Below, in pieces: positions 1 through 11,066 of a stretch of 64,000 nucleotides of DNA (the stretch's first letter is position 1; the number at the start of each line of letters is the position of its first letter). Source of the stretch: Cryptomeria japonica (Eukaryota > Streptophyta > Pinopsida > Cupressales > Cupressaceae); NCBI RefSeq assembly GCF_030272615.1, contig NC_081408.1, positions 202,704,341-202,768,340 of the forward strand, written 5' to 3'. Under the pieces are notes generated by a model. It searched no databases and was not told where the DNA came from. It saw nothing but the letters and a program-made list of their open reading frames with translations. Made by a program: the position numbers and the translations under genes.

Positions 1-216
1 CCACATACAAATATTGTTGTTATGTGTTGTGGATGTTATTGTCTTTTTATTTCATACATTAATCTTTACCGATACTATAATTAACTGATAAATTGTCTAT
101 CAACATAAAGTTTTGTTTACCAGTATTAAGCATTAAGGTTGGTTAAAATGTTTTTGGTTTGAAATTATTTGACAACTGATTCACCACCCCCTCTTAGTTG
201 TCTCCGGGACCTAACA
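1..216 (+). repeat. Ty1/copia LTR, 3' end only (cut by window edge)
   Basis: These bases match the last ~210 bp of the LTRs at 5557-6602 and 40761-41821. They share the CCACATACAAATATT block, the run of C in TTCACCACCCCCTCTTAGTTG, and the terminal CCTAACA. The homology stops at 216, and sequence matching the gypsy LTR at 13036 starts at 217. A copia element or solo LTR therefore inserted into the gypsy A 3' LTR. No primer binding site follows, so this is a 3' LTR or a solo LTR, not a 5' LTR. Confidence 0.85.
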
Positions 217-1578
217 GAGTAAAAGGCTTTAACTCCTCAAACATGCTTTATCGGTGACCCCTACTCCTTGGGATTTTGAATTTTGCCAGCACATTTCATC
301 TAAGGACTCTTTCAAACACTGTTTTTGGTTTAGGGTGCCAATTCCTTATACCTCCTTTTTTAACCTACCCCTTAGCTTGTAGCCCTATTTGACGATAGAA
401 TGGACCTTAACTCAAGAAATGTTCCACACACCCATACAAACAATTTACCATTTCAAACACCCTTTTGGAATTTGTATTTATCCCCCAAATGGTTTGTCTA
501 GAACTATAGAGACAAGGTCAGTTCCCTTCAGAGGCTAAGAGACCTAATAGGAGCAATTAGCCCTATTTTCCAAAACAACTACCTTTACCGATACACAAAA
601 TGGAAAATCAACTCTATGGGAATGTTGGGGGTATTTATAAAACTCGAATTCCAAGTTTACATGCCTAGAATCCACCGCTATGACAACTTATGATGACTAT
701 CCTAAAACTTGTCCTAGGTAGTCACATAGGGATGCCTACCTAATCTTGCTCTTTTCTCCACACAAAAAAGTTTCCCCTGCTACACACCATAAAAAAACTA
801 AATTAAAGAGCCTTATATTACATCCCTCCAAAGTAAGGGTCATCTAATGGACTGGAATGTAAGGTAAGGCCATTTTTGTTCAAAAGCCTTTCCAAACCCT
901 CAATTTCTGGGTTACAGTCACAAGAATGGAGGATTCTCTCTACTCCAAAACATTAAAGACCTCAGACCTCAACAAAAAGAAAGATATGTCATCTCCCTAT
1001 CTAATCCATGGATGATGGTATCCAGATCAATCTGTACAAGCATGTACAACTCCTACAAACTCAGAATTTCTAGGAAAACTGTAGTATTCTATGTATTATT
1101 GATTCTCAAACTCCAATTCCAACATCAACAACCTTGGGAATCATGACCAAAAGGATTATGCAACTCTCCAATGGTTTCCCATTGAATTTGGAGTAGGTTG
1201 GATCCATTGAAAGGCTTCCCCCAACCAATTTACAAAAAGTTGCACTTTTGCACCAAAAGTTGCCTTCTACAAAAGTTGCATTTTTGCAATTTTACACAAA
1301 ATGTTGTCATGATCTCTAAGATTGGGATCCACATACATGGACCAATAAAACACACATAAATTTTTTCTAAAACCCATAAAACATAAATCTAGACCATCTA
1401 TTACCCCTTTTTACCACAATGTCCCAATTGGCTTCTCAAATTGCGTAATTGGTGACATGGGCTTACATGGTGGGGTTTATTGAAAACATGAAACACAAAA
1501 AACACTAAGACACCCTAATGATCATATTATTCATCCTTAGGGTCATGAATATCTTGTTGATGAGGTGCTCTTGCACCA
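217..1578 (-). repeat. Gypsy A 3' LTR (left copy, outer end missing)
   Basis: It is collinear with 13036-14395 over about 1360 bp with scattered substitutions. Shared landmarks are the AAAAGGC-TCAACTCCTCAAACATG block at the start and the GATGAGGTGCTC block at the end. It ends with GCACCA at 1578, the plus-strand view of a minus-strand LTR starting TGGTGC. The part matching 12885-13035 is absent because a copia LTR (1-216) abuts at 217. No protein-coding potential is seen. Confidence 0.85.
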
Positions 1579-1597
1579 TACTCCCTAGGAGAAGAGA
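1579..1597 (-). other. Possible gypsy A polypurine tract next to 3' LTR
   Basis: Immediately inside the left LTR, the minus strand reads CTCCTAGGGAGTA before TGGTGC. The short AGGGAG purine run is where second-strand priming would be expected. It is only weakly purine-rich, so the assignment rests mainly on position. Confidence 0.35.
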
Positions 1598-1629
1598 TCT
1601 CAAGCCCACTTGAGATCAGAGTTTTTAAA

Positions 1630-2960
1630 TCTACACCATGATTAGATATTTTCTCACTTATCATCCAAAATGCCTCAAAGTTTGGTTTGTCCTACCAAGC
1701 CACCAGTACTCAATGCACTCCTTTTTCCTTGTCTTCTTTGTGGCTCTATTTTCTAACACTTTGTTCAACTTAGGTGATTCATGCCTTGGAATGTCATTGT
1801 CTGTTGCTACCTATATTGGTTCTTCTTCTTCATTGCCATCACCTTTGAAAAGTGTAAGATCACACACATTAAAAGTGGGTTATAATCCAAGATTAGGAGG
1901 AAGTTGGATCTCATAGGCATTCTATCCACACTTCTTCAATATATGACATGGTCCAATCTTCCTTTGCATGAGTTTGGTGTATTTATCTTTTGGGAGTCTC
2001 TCCTTCTTCAAATGTACCCATACCAAATCCCCAACATTAAACTATACATCTCTCTTCTTCTTATCTGCATGAGCCTTATACTTCACTACAGATTGTTGGA
2101 GATGAGACTTGACTTGGTCATGCACCTCTTTTATGGTTGATGCAAAATTTTCACCATCTGCACAAATGGCTTCCTCTTTGGGTAAATCTCTTAAGTCCAA
2201 CACTCCCCTTGGGTGGATGCCATAAACAATTTGGAAAGGAGATTTACCAGTACTCCTATTTATGGTGTCATTGTATGAGAATTATACCTCTGACAAAATG
2301 TTATCCCACTTCTCTCCATGTTGCCCTTTCAAACACCTTGATAGGTTTCCCAATGAACTATTGACAACTTCAATTTTCCCATCTGTTTGAGGATGGTAGG
2401 TAGATGAGAAAGCTAGGTTAGTCCCCAAATTTTTCCAAAGAATCCTCCAAAAGTGACCTATGAATTTCACATCTCTGTCTAAAACAATGTGTAGGGGAAA
2501 TCCATGTATCTAGACTATCTCTTTGAAGAATAGGTCTGCAACATATGATGCATCACAAGAAGTCTTACATGGCGAGAAATGACCCATTTTACTAAACCTG
2601 TCCACCACTATGAAGACATTGTCAAGTCCTCTCTTTGTTCTAGGCAAACCCAACACAAAGTCCATACTTATGCTCTCCCATGGCCTAGAAGGAATGGGTA
2701 AGGGCTGATACAAACCTGTATTTGTAGACTTCCCCTTGTCTTTTTGATATATAACACATGTCTCCACAAAATTTCTTACATTTGCTTGCAACTTAGGCCA
2801 AAAATAATGTCTCCTCACAAGGTCTCGAGTCTTGTCAAGGCCAAAATGACCTGCCATAGCTCCACAATGCATCTCCCTAATAACATTCAACCTCATGGAA
2901 CACTTAGGAATACACAACTAGACTCCTTTGAACAGCAATCCATCTTGTATTAGAAACTCA
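1630..2960 (-). pseudogene. Gypsy A integrase with C-terminal chromodomain (broken)
   Basis: Minus-strand frames give a retroviral-type integrase that would insert element cDNA into chromosomes. The zinc-binding part has AGHFGL and a CVIYQKDKG segment in which the second zinc Cys has become Tyr. The core has MDFVLGLP (first catalytic Asp), LDRDVKF (second Asp) and HPQTDGKIEVVN (Glu), so the DDE residues remain. In the downstream region 1650-1770, a frame-shifted stretch reads LVAW, stop, DKPNFEAFWMIS, which is the end of a chromodomain, the module that guides chromoviruses to chromatin. Stops at 2510 and 2282 and several frame changes make it a pseudogene. Confidence 0.85.
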
Positions 2961-3560
2961 TAAAAAATTGATATGATACTAGTCACCAAAAGTTTCACAT
3001 ACCTTGTAGATTTCTTCAAAGTCTTCATCAGCAACATACATACTCTTCAAGGAATCAAAACCAACACTTTCCATCTTAATTTTGTTGACAGTTAAGACCT
3101 TCCTACTCAAAGCATCTACAACTTTGTTCTTAACTCCCTTCTTGTGTTTGAGGGTGAATGTGAAGGCTTGTAGGGTCTCTACCCATTTCATGTGTTGGTG
3201 GTTTAGCTTCTCTTAGCTATTTATGAAACTGAGTGTCTGATTATCAATAAAAAACTATAAACTCCTTAGGCAATAAATAGTGCCTCCACTTCTTCAAAGA
3301 TTGTACTAGATCATACATCTCCAAGTCATAAGATGAGTATCTTTTCTTAGCATCATTTAACTTTTCACTGAAAAAAGCAATAGGCCTTCCTTCCTAACTA
3401 AGCAATACTCCAATAGACATGTGGCTTGCATCACATTGCACCTGAAATATCTTATTGAAATTTGGTAAGGCAAAGACTGGTTGTTCTGCAGCCTTCTTCT
3501 TCAATGTCTCAAATCAATCATATGCCTCTTTGGTCCAACTAAATCTATGCTTTTGTCCTC
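2961..3560 (-). pseudogene. Gypsy A RNase H region (broken)
   Basis: The minus strand keeps QCDASHMSIGVLLS near 3390-3450 (the first RNase H Asp), an EGRPIAFFSEKL block and a KKWRHYLLPKEF block. It ends in the tether VVDALSRK near 3100 that links RNase H to integrase in gypsy elements. RNase H removes RNA from the RNA:DNA hybrid during reverse transcription. A stop follows GVLLS and other stops and shifts occur, so no continuous protein is possible. Confidence 0.75.
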
Positions 3561-4430
3561 CCTTTATGGTGTCAAGCATGGGTGCACAAACATGACTAAA
3601 TCCTCTTATGAACTTCCTATTAAAATTTACTAATCCATGGAAACTTCAAACATCATTCATAGTTCTAGGTGTAGGCCAAGACAATATAGCACTTACCTTC
3701 TCTTGGTATATTTTCAACTCACCTTGTGAGATTACAAAACCCAAGTAGATGATCTTCCTCTTCAAGAACAAACTTATCCAAATTGATCACTAGTTTCTCT
3801 TCATGTAACCTCTTGAGAGCCATATCTATGTGTTTGAGGTTCTCTTCCCTTGTGTGACTAAAGATCAAGATATCATCTAGATATGCTATGACAAACTTTC
3901 CTATGAAATCCACCAAAACTTCATTCATTAACCTCATAAAGGTACTAGGGACATTGGACAACCCAAATGTCATGACTTTCCATTCATACAACCCTTCATT
4001 AGTTTTAAAAGTTATCTTCCATTCATTCACTAGCCTTATTCTAATCTAATGGTATCCACTTTTTAGATCCATTTTTGTAAAATACTTGGCACTCCCTAAG
4101 CAATCAAGTAAGTCCTCTATTCTAGGTATTGGGAACCTATACCTTATGGTTATCTTGTTGATAGCTCTTGAGTATGTACAAAGCCTCCAAGAGCCTTCCT
4201 TCTTGGGTGCAAGGACTTCCAATACTGCACATGGGCTTAGACTCTTTCCAATCAATCCTGATTCAAGCAACTCTTCAATCTGCCTTGTCATTTCTGCATT
4301 CTGGTATGAGGTGAGCTTGTAGGCTACTTTGTTCGGCAATATAGATCCAAGGATCAGATCTATGCAATGACTAATGTCCCTTATCGGTGGTAGGGACCTT
4401 GGCATTCCATCTAAGATGATGCCTTGATTC
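3561..4430 (-). pseudogene. Gypsy A reverse transcriptase (broken)
   Basis: Two minus-strand frames (4046-4430 and 3719-4030) give a gypsy RT. Visible blocks are LLESGLIGKSLSPCA, RYRFPIPRIEDLLDCL, KYFTKMDLKSGYH, and the catalytic AYLDDILIF near 3870 with both Asp kept. A stop after SGYH (4046) and a second at 3719 break the frame. Sequence and order match gypsy B at 20.6-21.3 kb, so the two belong to related chromovirus families. Confidence 0.88.
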
Positions 4431-5140
4431 TTATCAAGCAACTGTCTGATTGTTGGGTCTATGTGTTTTGGTCCTCCTTCTTTCTCTTCTGCAAACTGCT
4501 CTTTCCTTGTCACCTTGGGACTAGGAATGAGGGCATAGAAAATTGCACATTTCTCTGCAATCTCCTTCATGAACTGTTTACCTTCTACTACCAGCACTCT
4601 TGTATCCTTCCCTTTTGATTCCATCTCTTCCTCTATCAAAGGTAAGAGTTCTATCACCTTCCCATGTTTGGTGATTGAGTAGGTCTTTCTCCCCATCATG
4701 ATGAGCTTTCATGTCATACTGTCATGGTCTCCCAAATAAGAGATGGCATGCATCCATTTCGGCTATGTCAAATAACAATCTATCCTTGTAAGATCCAATC
4801 TGAAACTCCACCCAAGCATTCTCTTCCACCACTGCTTGCTAACCTTGGGTGAGCCATGAGACCTTATAGGGATAAGGCTGAGGCAACTTCCTAAGTTTAA
4901 TCTTTTCTACCATTTCAAGTGATACAAAATTTTTCAGTGGATCTGGAGTCTATTATAACCTTACATACCTTTTCTCCTTCCTTGCAAGTAGTTTTGAAAA
5001 GATATTTCCTTTGTGTAGGCTCCTTATCAAGTACCTTCATGGTGGTTACTACTCTCCTCATCATCAGAGCCTCTCCTCTTTCAGGATAGCCATAGATATC
5101 AGGAGCATTAGCACTCTGATAAGTGCTTGCATGTGCCACA
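4431..5140 (-). pseudogene. Gypsy A protease and PR-RT linker (broken)
   Basis: The minus-strand segment 4915-5139 ends in KVCKVIIDSRST. This is where the aspartic protease motif D-S/T-G is expected, but here the Gly has become Arg (DSR), which should abolish activity. Downstream, the region 4700-4910 is collinear with the gypsy B segment ending LLLGRPWQ, the usual C-terminal part of this protease. The frame from 4699 gives the linker into RT. Multiple stops separate these pieces. Confidence 0.75.
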
Positions 5141-5556
5141 CTTTGACAATCAGATTCTTACACCAAATTGCTTCTCCTTTCTCCCATGGAGCTAGAAGCC
5201 TTCTCTGGACATCTATTGGCCATGTGCCTTTCTTGATTACAGTTGTAGCACCTAGGAGTTCCTCTACCTTGGAATCTTCCTATAGAGGGTGGTCTCCTAC
5301 CCCTAAAGATTTCTCTTGGATTGTAGCCTCCTCCTTGGGTGTAACTACTCTCTCCTCTATTGCTTCTTGGTTAGAATCTCCCTGGTAACCAAAACCATTT
5401 CCTCTACCTTTGAAAGGGCCTCTTCCTCTTCTCTATTGTCTCCCTTTACCTCTTCCATTTTTATCCCACCTCCTCTTCAACTTAAAATCCACCTTGAGTG
5501 CCAATTGAAAGAACTTTTGGACTATCTCCAGGGTGTGGAGATTCAAGTCTTCTTGG
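5141..5556 (-). pseudogene. Gypsy A gag C-terminus with CCHC zinc knuckle
   Basis: The minus strand at 5209-5250 encodes CYNCNQERHMANRC, a complete CX2CX4HX4C nucleic-acid-binding knuckle. It is preceded by an Arg/Gly-rich stretch and by DFKLKRRWDKNGRGKGR at 5433-5500. The frame stops shortly after the knuckle, before the protease. The gag frame is cut at 5556 by copia A and resumes at 12123, with CTTGG/CCTGG at the two edges. Confidence 0.8.
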
Positions 5557-6602
5557 TGTTGGTATTTTGGTATGGTTTTGTCATTGATGTCAACACCTAC
5601 TGAAAACAAGCACTTTGGAGATCCAGCAACATTCACTGGCAAGCAAGTAACTATTGCATAGTTACTGGTATATGGTTCACCGGTAGGATATAATGTTCAC
5701 CGGTACCTGGAATGATGTGGAAGACACATGATAATGTCGAAGACATCATGTGGACACTTTGTTTTGAAGAATTGATCATTGGTATATTCATATTTGCTTT
5801 TACCGACAAATAGGTCCAGGGTTATCTAGGGTTACACTGGCAGGTTTATCTTTTCTAGATCAGCATGGCACGCTATGGAGATGATTTATTATTGACATAA
5901 ATGCATTAAGCCGACATGTTTAATTGGTTATTGCATCGGATATTATATTGTATGTAAAATGTTTATTGTAATGTCTTGTAGAGCTGACTTACTAAAATTG
6001 GTCTTAAGTTGTGGTATAAATGTAAAATCTTATTTGTAAGATCAAGTGTGGAATGCGAAAAAGGAATTGAGTGAAGGTATATGCGAGATTCAGCAGAGGT
6101 ATACACAAAGACATCATTTGAAGGTGAAGCTAGGTTTTTGTATAAGCATATCAGCACTACACCAGTACTGAATCTAGCATATGAAGATGCTATTTTGTGT
6201 AGTACATTCTTATTGGATTTAACCATCCAACTATAGTTAGTGTGACTCCCATTTTGTGATTGAGAAGTGTGCTCTAGGCTGTTGGCCTTATGCATGTGCA
6301 GACCCCATTTATGTACACTTACTATCTACAGTAGTATCATCTAATTGTGAGTAAGGTTTCCCACCATGGTTTTTCCCTTACAGGGTTTCCACGTACAAAT
6401 ATTTGTGTTATGTGTTGTGGATGACTTTATGTTTATGTTTTATGCATTAATCCTTAATGGTATAGCAATTTACTATTAACACTATCTACCGACATACTTA
6501 GCTAGTTTACCGGTATTAAGCATCAAGTTAGTTAATTGGTTTCTGGTTTGAATATTTGACAATTAATTCACCCCCCCTCTTAGTTGTCTCTGGGACCTAA
6601 CA
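5557..6602 (+). repeat. Copia A 5' LTR
   Basis: It starts TGTTGGTATTTTGG and ends GGGACCTAACA, the TG...CA ends of an LTR, 1046 bp. It matches 11067-12122 and both copia C LTRs along the full length. A TATAAAT box lies about 460 bp in. Near the 3' end it carries the C-run GATTCA/CCCCCCCTCT signature shared by almost every LTR in this window. Confidence 0.93.
6015..6021 (+). promoter_or_regulatory. TATA box of copia A 5' LTR
   Basis: GGTATAAATGTAA sits at the same place in all copia LTRs here (for example 41230-41236 in copia C). It is the likely Pol II promoter of the element and would mark the U3/R boundary a short way downstream. Confidence 0.6.
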
Positions 6603-6604
6603 AT

Positions 6605-6616
6605 TGGTATCAGAGC
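6605..6616 (+). other. Copia A primer binding site
   Basis: TGGTATCAGAGC, two bases after the LTR's CCTAACA plus A, is the standard plant copia primer site complementary to the 3' end of initiator methionine tRNA. The identical 12 bases occur at 41824-41835 in copia C. Confidence 0.93.
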
Positions 6617-6663
6617 CTAGTCCTCTTTTGCAGAAGTTTAACAACTTGAGGAGATCCAATCTC

Positions 6664-7480
6664 TACAAATTACTTCAGGAAGGACAATCCAAAACTTGAT
6701 GGAACCAACTATGGGATATGGAAGATCAAGATGGAGACACATTTGAATTGCATCAGTAAAGACATCTGGGAAGTTATAAAAAATGGTTATACTACTGATG
6801 TAGTTGGTTAGACTACTCCAACTACCTTAGCTAAAGATGAAGAGAACAATTGCAAAGCAAGAGAAGCACTTTTGAATGTATTATCAGATCAACAAATATT
6901 CCATAGTCAAGATTGCAAAACTTGAAAGCTTCTGAGTTAGGTGTGAACATCTGAAAATGGAAGAAGATGAAAGGATTTCTTCTTTTATGGAAAGAGTAAA
7001 TGAAATTGTTTTGGGTATTAAATGTTGTGGAGGAACCCTGAGTGAGGATGAACTTGTTTCAAAAATATTAAGAGGATTACCATGGGCATATAAAATTAGG
7101 GTTACTGCTATAAATGATTTGAGAACAATGCCTAATACATTAGTAACTAGGGATACTTTGATTGGAAAACTTTCAGCCTTTGAAATTGAGGAATTTGGTC
7201 TTGTTGCTACTATAAAAACTGATTTGGCCTTTAAAGCATCAACATCATCTGCTCCATCATTTTGACAAATCAGACTAGAAAGCCTTTTATGCAAGAGAAC
7301 TTGAAGAAACTAGGAAGGGGAATGAAGAGCTTGAAGAACTTGAAGCACTATTTGCAAGAAAATGGCCAAAAGGTCCAGTTGGAAGTAAGTATGAAGGTAA
7401 AGCACCCTTTAAATGATTTAATTACAATAAGATTGGTCATATGGCTTCGAGATGCCCTGATAGACATGCTAGACTAAGAG
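6664..7480 (+). pseudogene. Copia A gag (start lost, internal deletion, knuckle destroyed)
   Basis: It is collinear with the copia C gag at 41878-42780. The C start context AATGTCTAC reads AATCTCTAC here, so the ATG is gone. About 70 bp, covering the copia C stretch that begins GLLDRSTAKAIWDHL, is deleted near 6898. The frame 6957-7265 retains MEEDERISSFMERVNEIV and LRGLPWAYK. The zinc knuckle near 7411-7455 has a stop in place of the first Cys (TGT to TGA) and Tyr in place of the second. It cannot make a working capsid. Confidence 0.88.
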
Positions 7481-8877
7481 AAGAAGCTAGAAGAACATAC
7501 AAGCCTAATCCTGAATATCAGAGATACAGATTTAAGAACAACAAAGACAAATCCTATTACATTGCTGATGAAGGTGTGACTGATGATTCTAATGAGGATC
7601 TAGCGAACAATGGATGGGTTTTTATTTCTATAACAGAGGATCAACCAGCACCTACTGCTCAACCGGTAGAACAAGCCCTAGCAGCCAAAGTTGAAGCAAA
7701 GGATGAATGGATCATTGACTCAGGATGCTTACATCACATGACTGGAGACAAAGGTAAATTCTTGAACTTTGAAGAATACAATGGAGGTTTAGTAAGATTT
7801 GGAGATGACAAATCCTGTTCAATCAAAGGTAAGGGTTCAATATCTCTTGACGGTAAGCATAATACTAACAATGTCTACTATGTTGAAGGATTAAAGCATA
7901 ATCTTTTAAGTGTTGGTCAATTAGTTGAGAAAGGATTTCAGTTACAATTTAAAAATGGAAAATGCAAAATCATGAATAGAACTAGTTTGGAAATTGCAAC
8001 CAGTAATCAGACTAGAGGTAATATCTTTCATTTGAATAACAGTGAAAAGGCATCCTTAATTGCACATATAGATGAAAGCTGGTTATGGCATAAGAGACTA
8101 TGTCATGTAAACTTTGATTGCATGGTAAAAATCAGTACTTCTAAGGCAGTTAGAGATCTACCTAAAATTGTGAAACCTCAGAATACAATTTGTAAGGAAT
8201 GTTAATTTGGAAAACAAGTTAGAGCTAGTTTCAAAAGTATTCTAGAAAAATCCAATAATGCTCTTGATTTAATTCACACTGATTTATGCGGTCCAGCTAG
8301 AACTAAAAGCTTACAAAGTGATAGATATTTCATGCTAATTATTGATGATTATTCTAGAATGTGTTGGGTTACTTTTCTCAGAGAAAAATCAGAAGCACTT
8401 GGAAAGTTCAAACTGTTCAAAGCAATGGTTGAGAATGAAACCGATAAGAAAATCAAATGTTTAAGATCATATCAAGGAGGAAAATTCACATCTAAGGACT
8501 TTAATACATTCTGTGAAGTGAATGGAATCAGAAGACAGTTATCAGCACCTCGGACACCACAACAAAACTATCTTGGATGCAACAAGGGGTATGTTATCAG
8601 AAGCAACTCTACCACATGTGTATTGGAGAGAGGTAGTTAGCACTATTATCTATACATTCAACAAAGTTCACATTAAAGGTGAAACCGGTAAGACCCCTCA
8701 TGAACTATGGTTTGGTAATACTCCTACTCTTAAGTATTTCAGAATTTTTGGAAGTAAATGTTATATTAGAAGAGATGAGTATATTGGCAAATTTGATCCT
8801 AGAAGTGATGAAGGAATATTTCTTGGTTATTCATCTAAGAGAAAGGCATATAGATGTTTTAATAAGAGATTGTAGAA
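7481..8877 (+). pseudogene. Copia A protease and integrase (catalytically dead)
   Basis: The frame 7441-8205 holds an intact protease motif DEWIIDSGCLHHM (DSG) and the GAG-pre-integrase block WLWHKRLCHVN, ending at the zinc-binding CKEC with a stop at 8203. The core continues with LIHTDLCGP (first Asp) and IIDDYSRMCWVTF. The second catalytic Asp is lost: copia C reads LRSDQVGEF, here LRSYQGGKF. A 24-bp deletion near 8570 removes the GVVERKN segment with the catalytic Glu and shifts the frame. The last frame, 8522-8875, gives the usual C-terminal ELWFGNTPTLKYFRIFG and IFLGY blocks. Confidence 0.9.
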
Positions 8878-10710
8878 AATTATTGAGAGTACAAATGTAA
8901 AGATTGATGAACAATTTAGAGGAACTTCAAGGTATATAGACTCTGAACCGACAATAGAAATTGTGACAAATGAACCTACTTTGAATCCACCGGTACAGAA
9001 TGAAGATCTAGTTACCTCGGTATAATCAGAGGATTCCATAGTAATTGAAGAACAACAACAAACTAAGACACCCCAGTATGTAAGATTGAATCATTCTGAA
9101 GATCAGATAATTAGAAACAAATTTAAAGGAGTTATGACAAGAAGAAGATTGGCAAATGAAGAGGTATGTCTTATTTCTCAAATTGAACCATCATCTATCA
9201 ATGAGGCATGTGAAGATAAATTTTGGATTAAAGCTATGGAAGAAGAACTAGGACAAATTGAGAAAAATAATACATGGACATTAGTTCCCTGGCCTAATGA
9301 TAAAAATGTAATTGGAACCAAATGGGTATTTAGAAACAAACTTAATGAAGATGGTAAGGTTGTTAGAAATAAAGGAAGACTAGTGTGCAAGGGATATTCT
9401 CATTAAGAAGGAGTTGATTACAATGAAACCTTTGCACCGGTAGCCAGAATTGAGGTAGTCAGATTATTCTTGCCTTTTGCAGCTCACAAGGACTACAAAG
9501 TTTATCAAATGGATATTAAATGTGCATTTTTGAATGGAGATCTTGAAGAGGAAGTATATATTGAACAACCTGATGGATTTTCCTTGACAAATGACAATGA
9601 TATGGTTTGCAGGTTAAGAAAAGCTCTGTATGGATTAAAACAAGCCCCAAGAGCTTGGTATGCAAGGTTGGATAAGTATCTTTTAAAGATTGGTTTTACT
9701 AAAGGAAATGTAGATAGCAATTTATATTACAAAATAACTAATGATGACATCTTGATTATTGAAGTATTTGTTGATGATATAATCTTTGGAGGAGAAGATG
9801 GATTATGTAAGGAATTTTCTATTAAAATGCAACAAGAATTTGAAATGTCTATGATTGGAGAATAAAATTCTTTTTAGGATTGTAGATTTCACAGACTGAT
9901 AAAGGTATATTTTTTGAGTCAATCCAAGTACTTGAAAGAATTACTAAAGAAATTTGGGATGGAGAACTCTAAACTAGTAAGCACACCTATAACTACAAAT
10001 GACAAATTATCTCAAAGGGATGAATCTACACCTGTTAATCCAACTAGATACAAATCTATGATAGGAGGTTTACTATATTTGACACAGACCAGGCTTGATA
10101 TTATGAATACAGTATGTATTGTTTCTAGATTTCAAAGTAATTCTAGGGAAAATCATGAAGCAACAGTAAAAAGGATTTTTCGGTACTTACAAGGCATAGC
10201 AAATCTTGGATTATGGTATCCTAGACATGAAAATTTTGACCTATGTGCATACACATATGCAAATTGGGCAAGAGATGTGGATGATAGAAAAAGAACCACT
10301 AGAGGAGAATTCTTTCTTGGAAAGAGAGTAGTTTCTTGGTTGAGTAAGAAACAAAGTTGTACATCTTTATCAACAATAGAATCAGAATATGTTGCAGCAG
10401 CAACTAACTGTACACATGTACTATGGTTTAAACAAATGATGAAAGAGATAAAGGTAAAATGCAAGGAACCCATTACTATTTATTGTGATAACACTGTAGC
10501 AATTGATCAACCTAAGAATCTGGTATTACATTCTAAAACAAAACATGTTTCTATCAAACTGAATTTTCTAAGGGAAAAAGTTGAAGAAAAAGAGATAAAA
10601 CTAGTTTCTATAAATACTAAAGAACAACTTGCAGATATTTGCACAAAACCTTTTGCCTAAGGAGACTTTTGAATATCTTAGAGATCAGCTTGGAGTCATA
10701 CCACCACTAG
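8878..10710 (+). pseudogene. Copia A reverse transcriptase and RNase H (broken)
   Basis: The frames 9086-9406, 9470-9865 and 9914-10660 together give the copia RT-RH module. Blocks include [38 protein letters not shown] and the active site EVFVDDIIFGG near 9760. The RNase H part has SKSM-like TRYKSMIGGLLYLTQ, CAYTYANWARD (catalytic TDA changed to TYA), STIESEYVAAA and YCDNTVAI. Single stops at 9404 and 9863 and a shift near 9890 break it. It ends just before the 3' noncoding purine tracts. Confidence 0.9.
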
Positions 10711-11066
10711 TAGAGACTTAGATAGTTGATGATTGTCATCAACCGACATAATTAAAAGACAAATCTTTTACTCTAGTCTTTGATGAGGAAGCTACTTCTC
10801 AGGGGGAGTAGTTGGTATTTTGTATGAACTTGATTGTTGTAACTTTGGCATTTGATGTCAAAGGGGGAGATATATCTATGGAAAAACACATTATCTTTTG
10901 AGGAGAGATTGGTATTGAAAATAAATCTTTGTATAAACACATGTTGCTCCTAGGGGGAGAAATCGTTGTCTAAATGAAATTGTTGGTTTTTGGTATTTGG
11001 CATTTCTATTTTGGCACTTTGATGGTTTTTCCATCTTGTGTTGCCATCAATGCCAAAGGGGGAGAT
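10711..11066 (+). other. Copia A 3' noncoding segment with repeated purine tracts
   Basis: About 350 bp between the end of RNase H and the 3' LTR hold four GGGGGAG runs, near 10801, 10863, 10953 and 11059. The last, CCAAAGGGGGAGA, touches the LTR and is the likely primer for plus-strand synthesis. The one at 10858 (TGTCAAAGGGGGAGATATATC) is also kept in copia B and copia C. No coding frame is seen. Confidence 0.75.

Noticed and set aside
10711-11066. Envelope-like third gene in copia A
   Set aside because: The interval is only ~350 bp and has no open frame on the plus strand beyond an 83-codon frame that runs into the LTR.
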